Of a stretch of 8,160 nt of DNA, positions 6,290-8,160 are shown one piece after another. Made by a program: the position numbers and the translations under genes. Each line of letters opens with the position of its first letter. Position 1 is the stretch's first letter. Origin of the DNA: an uncultured Varibaculum sp. (GTDB taxonomy: Bacteria > Actinomycetota > Actinomycetes > Actinomycetales > Actinomycetaceae); contig CAMYFZ010000069.1 of the NCBI GenBank assembly GCA_947255165.1, positions 1 to 8,160 of the forward strand, given 5' to 3'. The notes below the pieces were generated by a model. The model was not told the origin of the DNA. It made no database searches and saw nothing but the letters and a program-made list of their open reading frames with translations.

Positions 6290-7125
6290 CCCTTCTGACT
6301 GCTGAAAACTTTCGGAGGCTGCACCCGTTTTTCGCGGCGGATCTGCCAGGCCTTCGCCAAGTTTGCAGAAGAAACTCCCTGCAAATTCCAACTGAGACGG
6401 TGATAAGAATCTAGCCCCAGTTTCGCGATTGCCTGCAGATGCTGCGCGGACGCATATCCCTTATTTTTTGCCCAACCATACCCGAGATCGGGTAGGTCGC
6501 TCATTAGTCTATCCCGAGTAACTTTCGCTAACACGGAAGCGGCGGCGATAACCATAGATTTCCCGTCTCCCTTCACCACCGTGGTTACTTCCCGGGAGAT
6601 TTCTGTTTCAAAGGACGCGGCCGGCGAGGATGCAGGGGGGCGTCGTTCGGTTGCCGCAAATAAATCTGCGGGGGCAGATAGATAGTCAAAACTACCGTCA
6701 AGCAGCAATAACCGGGGAGAAAAACCAATTTTTTCGATTGTCCCCAAGGCGCGGAATGCCGCTAAACGCAAGGCCGGGGTTAATCCCTCGCGATCAATCT
6801 CCTCGGCACTGGCCGTGCCCACTGCCCAGGCGGCTGGCCAGGTGGAGAGCTCCGCAAACATAGCTTCCCGTCGCCGCGCCGTTAACTGTTTAGAATCGGT
6901 TAATCCGACTGGGGGTTCTCCCTCGCTGCCATCTATTACTGCTACCCCCACCGCCAAGGGGCCGGCAATCGCTCCCCGGCCGACCTCGTCAATACCGGCT
7001 ACGCACTGCAGCCGGGAGGCAGGGGCGCAAGTGGGAGTATTCTTTGCCGTCCCGGCACTTCGATAGAGCTCTCGCGAGCGCTCAAGCGCAGATAGTTCGA
7101 GGTCGCGGGTAGGTACGGTTGTCAT
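6286..7125 (-). CDS. rnhB: Ribonuclease HII
   Basis: RNase HII cleaves RNA in RNA:DNA hybrids and nicks at single ribonucleotides left in DNA. From ATG 7125 the product has 279 aa. The catalytic set is present: GIDEVGRG with D46/E47, LTDSKQL, D143 in LLLDGSFDY, and D205 in AAASVLAKVTRDRLM; KGYASAQHL follows, as in the family. The N-terminus (1-40) is variable. About 20-25 residues rich in Ala, Pro and Ser (around 153-177) are inserted before VTTVVKGDGKS, in a loop that is short in many homologues. ATG 7125 has no clear ribosome site. The frame is open to a GTG at 7212 inside lepB, but that would add 29 unrelated residues. The gene follows lepB by 17 nt and overlaps DUF2469 by 4 nt. Confidence 0.95.
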   Translation of the reverse strand: MTTVPTRDLELSALERSRELYRSAGTAKNTPTCAPASRLQCVAGIDEVGRGAIAGPLAVGVAVIDGSEGEPPVGLTDSKQLTARRREAMFAELSTWPAAWAVGTASAEEIDREGLTPALRLAAFRALGTIEKIGFSPRLLLLDGSFDYLSAPADLFAATERRPPASSPAASFETEISREVTTVVKGDGKSMVIAAASVLAKVTRDRLMSDLPDLGYGWAKNKGYASAQHLQAIAKLGLDSYHRLSWNLQGVSSANLAKAWQIRREKRVQPPKVFSSQKG

Positions 7126-7142
7126 CTTTGGGAACGGGCAGC

Positions 7143-7913
7143 TTAGCGAGCAGGGGGAACCGCCGCGAAAGCATCGGTGTTTTTGATTGTTGACATGTGG
7201 TTTATCGGCCACATAATGGCGAACGCTCTCCCAGTTACCTGATCCAGCGAGACGAACCCTTTCGAAGGCTCCTTCATATGGAAACGGGAATCCTCCGAGT
7301 TGGAACGGTTATCCCCCATCACCCAGAGTTTTCCTGCCGGCACAGTCACATCAAATTTTATTAGCGAGGGCGCGCTGCCGGGATTAATATATCCGCTTTC
7401 GTCTACACTGACTCCATTAACTTTCAGCCGCCCATTAGTGTCGCAACATTGCACCCGATCTCCCGGCAGTCCCACGACCCGTTTAACCAGATGATTTTGG
7501 GAATCATCGGGGCGCAGACCAACCCAGATCAACATTTTCCCTACCAGGGAGGGACGCGGGGTGTCTGCGCTTCGCTTCAGCCAGTTATCGTCATCTTGGA
7601 AAACAATTACGTCTCCCCGATTAAGCTGGCGGTATTCGGGAACCAGTTTCGAAACGATAATCCGGTCGTTGATTTGCAGAGTTTGTTCCATTGAGGAAGA
7701 GGGAATCTGGAAGGCCTGGATTAAGAAAGCTTTGATAATCGCCGAGATAGCCAGGGCTACCACCACCATCATTAGGGTTTCGCGAATCATCATCCAAGTT
7801 TTAGAGGGAGCTTTACGTACGCGCCTAGCACTCATTTTGGCTGGGTTGTTTGCTACCCGTTCCCTAGAGCCGCTTGCGCCTCGAGTTTCTTTCATCCCTT
7901 TAACTCCCGCCAT
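7143..7913 (-). CDS. lepB: Signal peptidase I
   Basis: LepB is a membrane-anchored Ser/Lys protease that removes signal peptides from exported proteins. The product has 256 aa. A basic cytoplasmic tail (1-45) precedes one membrane segment at about 46-68 (LMMVVVALAISAIIKAFLI), and the rest lies outside. Family boxes are complete: IPSSSMEQTL (70-79) with catalytic S74, RGDVIVF (99-105), HLVKRVVGLPGD (141-152) with catalytic K144, and GDNRSNSEDSR (200-210). A single N-terminal anchor is usual for Gram-positive enzymes. ATG 7913 is taken as start. ATG 7895 (residue 7) is an alternative with GGGAG eight nt upstream, while the first ATG has only a distant GGA. It follows rplS, as is common in actinobacteria, but is separated from it by a strong hairpin, so it probably has its own promoter or depends on read-through. 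Confidence 0.96.
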   Translation of the reverse strand: MAGVKGMKETRGASGSRERVANNPAKMSARRVRKAPSKTWMMIRETLMMVVVALAISAIIKAFLIQAFQIPSSSMEQTLQINDRIIVSKLVPEYRQLNRGDVIVFQDDDNWLKRSADTPRPSLVGKMLIWVGLRPDDSQNHLVKRVVGLPGDRVQCCDTNGRLKVNGVSVDESGYINPGSAPSLIKFDVTVPAGKLWVMGDNRSNSEDSRFHMKEPSKGFVSLDQVTGRAFAIMWPINHMSTIKNTDAFAAVPPAR

Positions 7914-7942
7914 GATTCAACATTTCCATCATGCCATATATA

Positions 7943-7978
7943 GTTAAACGGCTCTGCCCGCAGGCAGAGCCGTTTAAC
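7943..7978 (-). terminator. Perfect 16-bp hairpin with UNCG loop downstream of rplS
   Basis: GTTAAACGGCTCTGCC is repeated in inverted form around a 4-nt loop (arms 7943-7958 and 7963-7978, no mismatch). In the minus-strand RNA the loop is UGCG closed by a C-G pair, which belongs to the very stable UNCG tetraloop class. It starts 11 nt after the rplS stop. No long U-tract follows (the RNA continues UAUAUAUGG), so it may be a terminator without U-run, an attenuator, or a 3'-end stabiliser of the rplS mRNA. Confidence 0.8.
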
Positions 7979-7989
7979 AAATAACGGTT

Positions 7990-8160
7990 TTAGGAGTCGC
8001 GACGCTCTTTGATGCGAGCCGCTTTACCGTGACGTTCACGCAGGTAGTAAAGTTTTGCCCGGCGGACATCGCCGCGGGTTACTACCTCGAGAGATTCAAT
8101 GCTCGGCGAGTTTACCGGGAAGGTACGCTCTACCCCGATTCCGAAACTGATTTTACGTAC
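7990..8160 (-). CDS. rplS: 50S ribosomal protein L19, C-terminal half (gene runs off the right edge)
   Basis: L19 sits at the interface of the ribosomal subunits. The last 56 codons are present and end in TAA (7992-7990); about half of the roughly 115-residue protein lies outside the window. I translated it by hand. Diagnostic segments are [17 protein letters not shown], then [17 protein letters not shown], then the basic tail [13 protein letters not shown]. Nothing is unusual in it. The strong hairpin just downstream is its likely terminator. Confidence 0.96.
   Translation of the reverse strand, partial: VRKISFGIGVERTFPVNSPSIESLEVVTRGDVRRAKLYYLRERHGKAARIKERRDS

Noticed and set aside
6290..6391. 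N-terminal extension of DUF2469 by 34 residues into rnhB
   Set aside because: Family members start at or near the ATG/GTG at 6289/6283, and the extra residues are a frame-shifted reading of the rnhB end.
7126..7212. N-terminal extension of rnhB by 29 residues into lepB from a GTG
   Set aside because: It overlaps the conserved end of lepB, has no ribosome site and does not resemble RNase HII; the homologous N-terminus begins near ATG 7125.
7561..7947. 128-codon plus-strand frame opposite lepB
   Set aside because: Entirely antisense to the conserved lepB frame and its upstream region; no independent signals.
1..8160. Mobile elements, CRISPR arrays, tRNA or rRNA genes, defence systems
   Set aside because: No transposase, terminal inverted repeats, regularly spaced repeats or RNA gene structure could be seen; all coding space is taken by known housekeeping families.

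Overview
The window is an ordinary housekeeping stretch of an actinobacterial chromosome. Every gene in it is read on the minus strand, so transcription runs from high to low coordinates. The order rplS - lepB - rnhB - DUF2469 - (gap) - yraN - comM - dprA - xerC is the arrangement I know from actinobacteria such as mycobacteria. The DUF2469 protein is itself essentially an actinobacterial marker. Base composition is moderate rather than very GC-rich, and an AhpC/AhpF pair sits inside the cluster. My inference is a low-to-moderate GC member of Actinomycetaceae (Varibaculum, Mobiluncus or Actinomyces-like). The genus cannot be fixed from the sequence alone.

Layout in the direction of transcription. 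8160-7990 is the 3' half of rplS (ribosomal protein L19). 7978-7943 is a long perfect hairpin, the likely rplS terminator. 7913-5984 is a tight lepB-rnhB-DUF2469 run (signal peptidase I, RNase HII, conserved actinobacterial protein): 17 nt separate lepB from rnhB, and rnhB and DUF2469 overlap as ATGA. 5983-5875 is a regulatory gap with an inverted repeat. 5874-3751 is ahpC-ahpF, 3 nt apart, a complete alkyl hydroperoxide reductase of the enterobacterial type. 3750-3554 is a non-coding gap with several hairpins and a possible ahpF terminator. 3553-1 is yraN-comM-dprA-xerC, with 12, 37 and 1 nt between genes; xerC runs off the left edge.

Function. The right-hand block serves translation, protein export and RNA:DNA hybrid removal. 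The left-hand block (YraN, ComM, DprA, XerC) concerns single-stranded DNA handling, recombination after natural transformation and chromosome dimer resolution. AhpF passes electrons from NADH through its N-terminal CxxC to AhpC, which reduces peroxides. It is the only module here that does not belong to the usual cluster.

No mobile element, tRNA, CRISPR array or unknown multi-gene system was found. The points worth a second look are small: the ahpCF insertion, an 11-bp tandem duplication that supplies the comM ribosome binding site, an inverted repeat upstream of ahpC, two extra cysteines in AhpC, and several start-codon choices.
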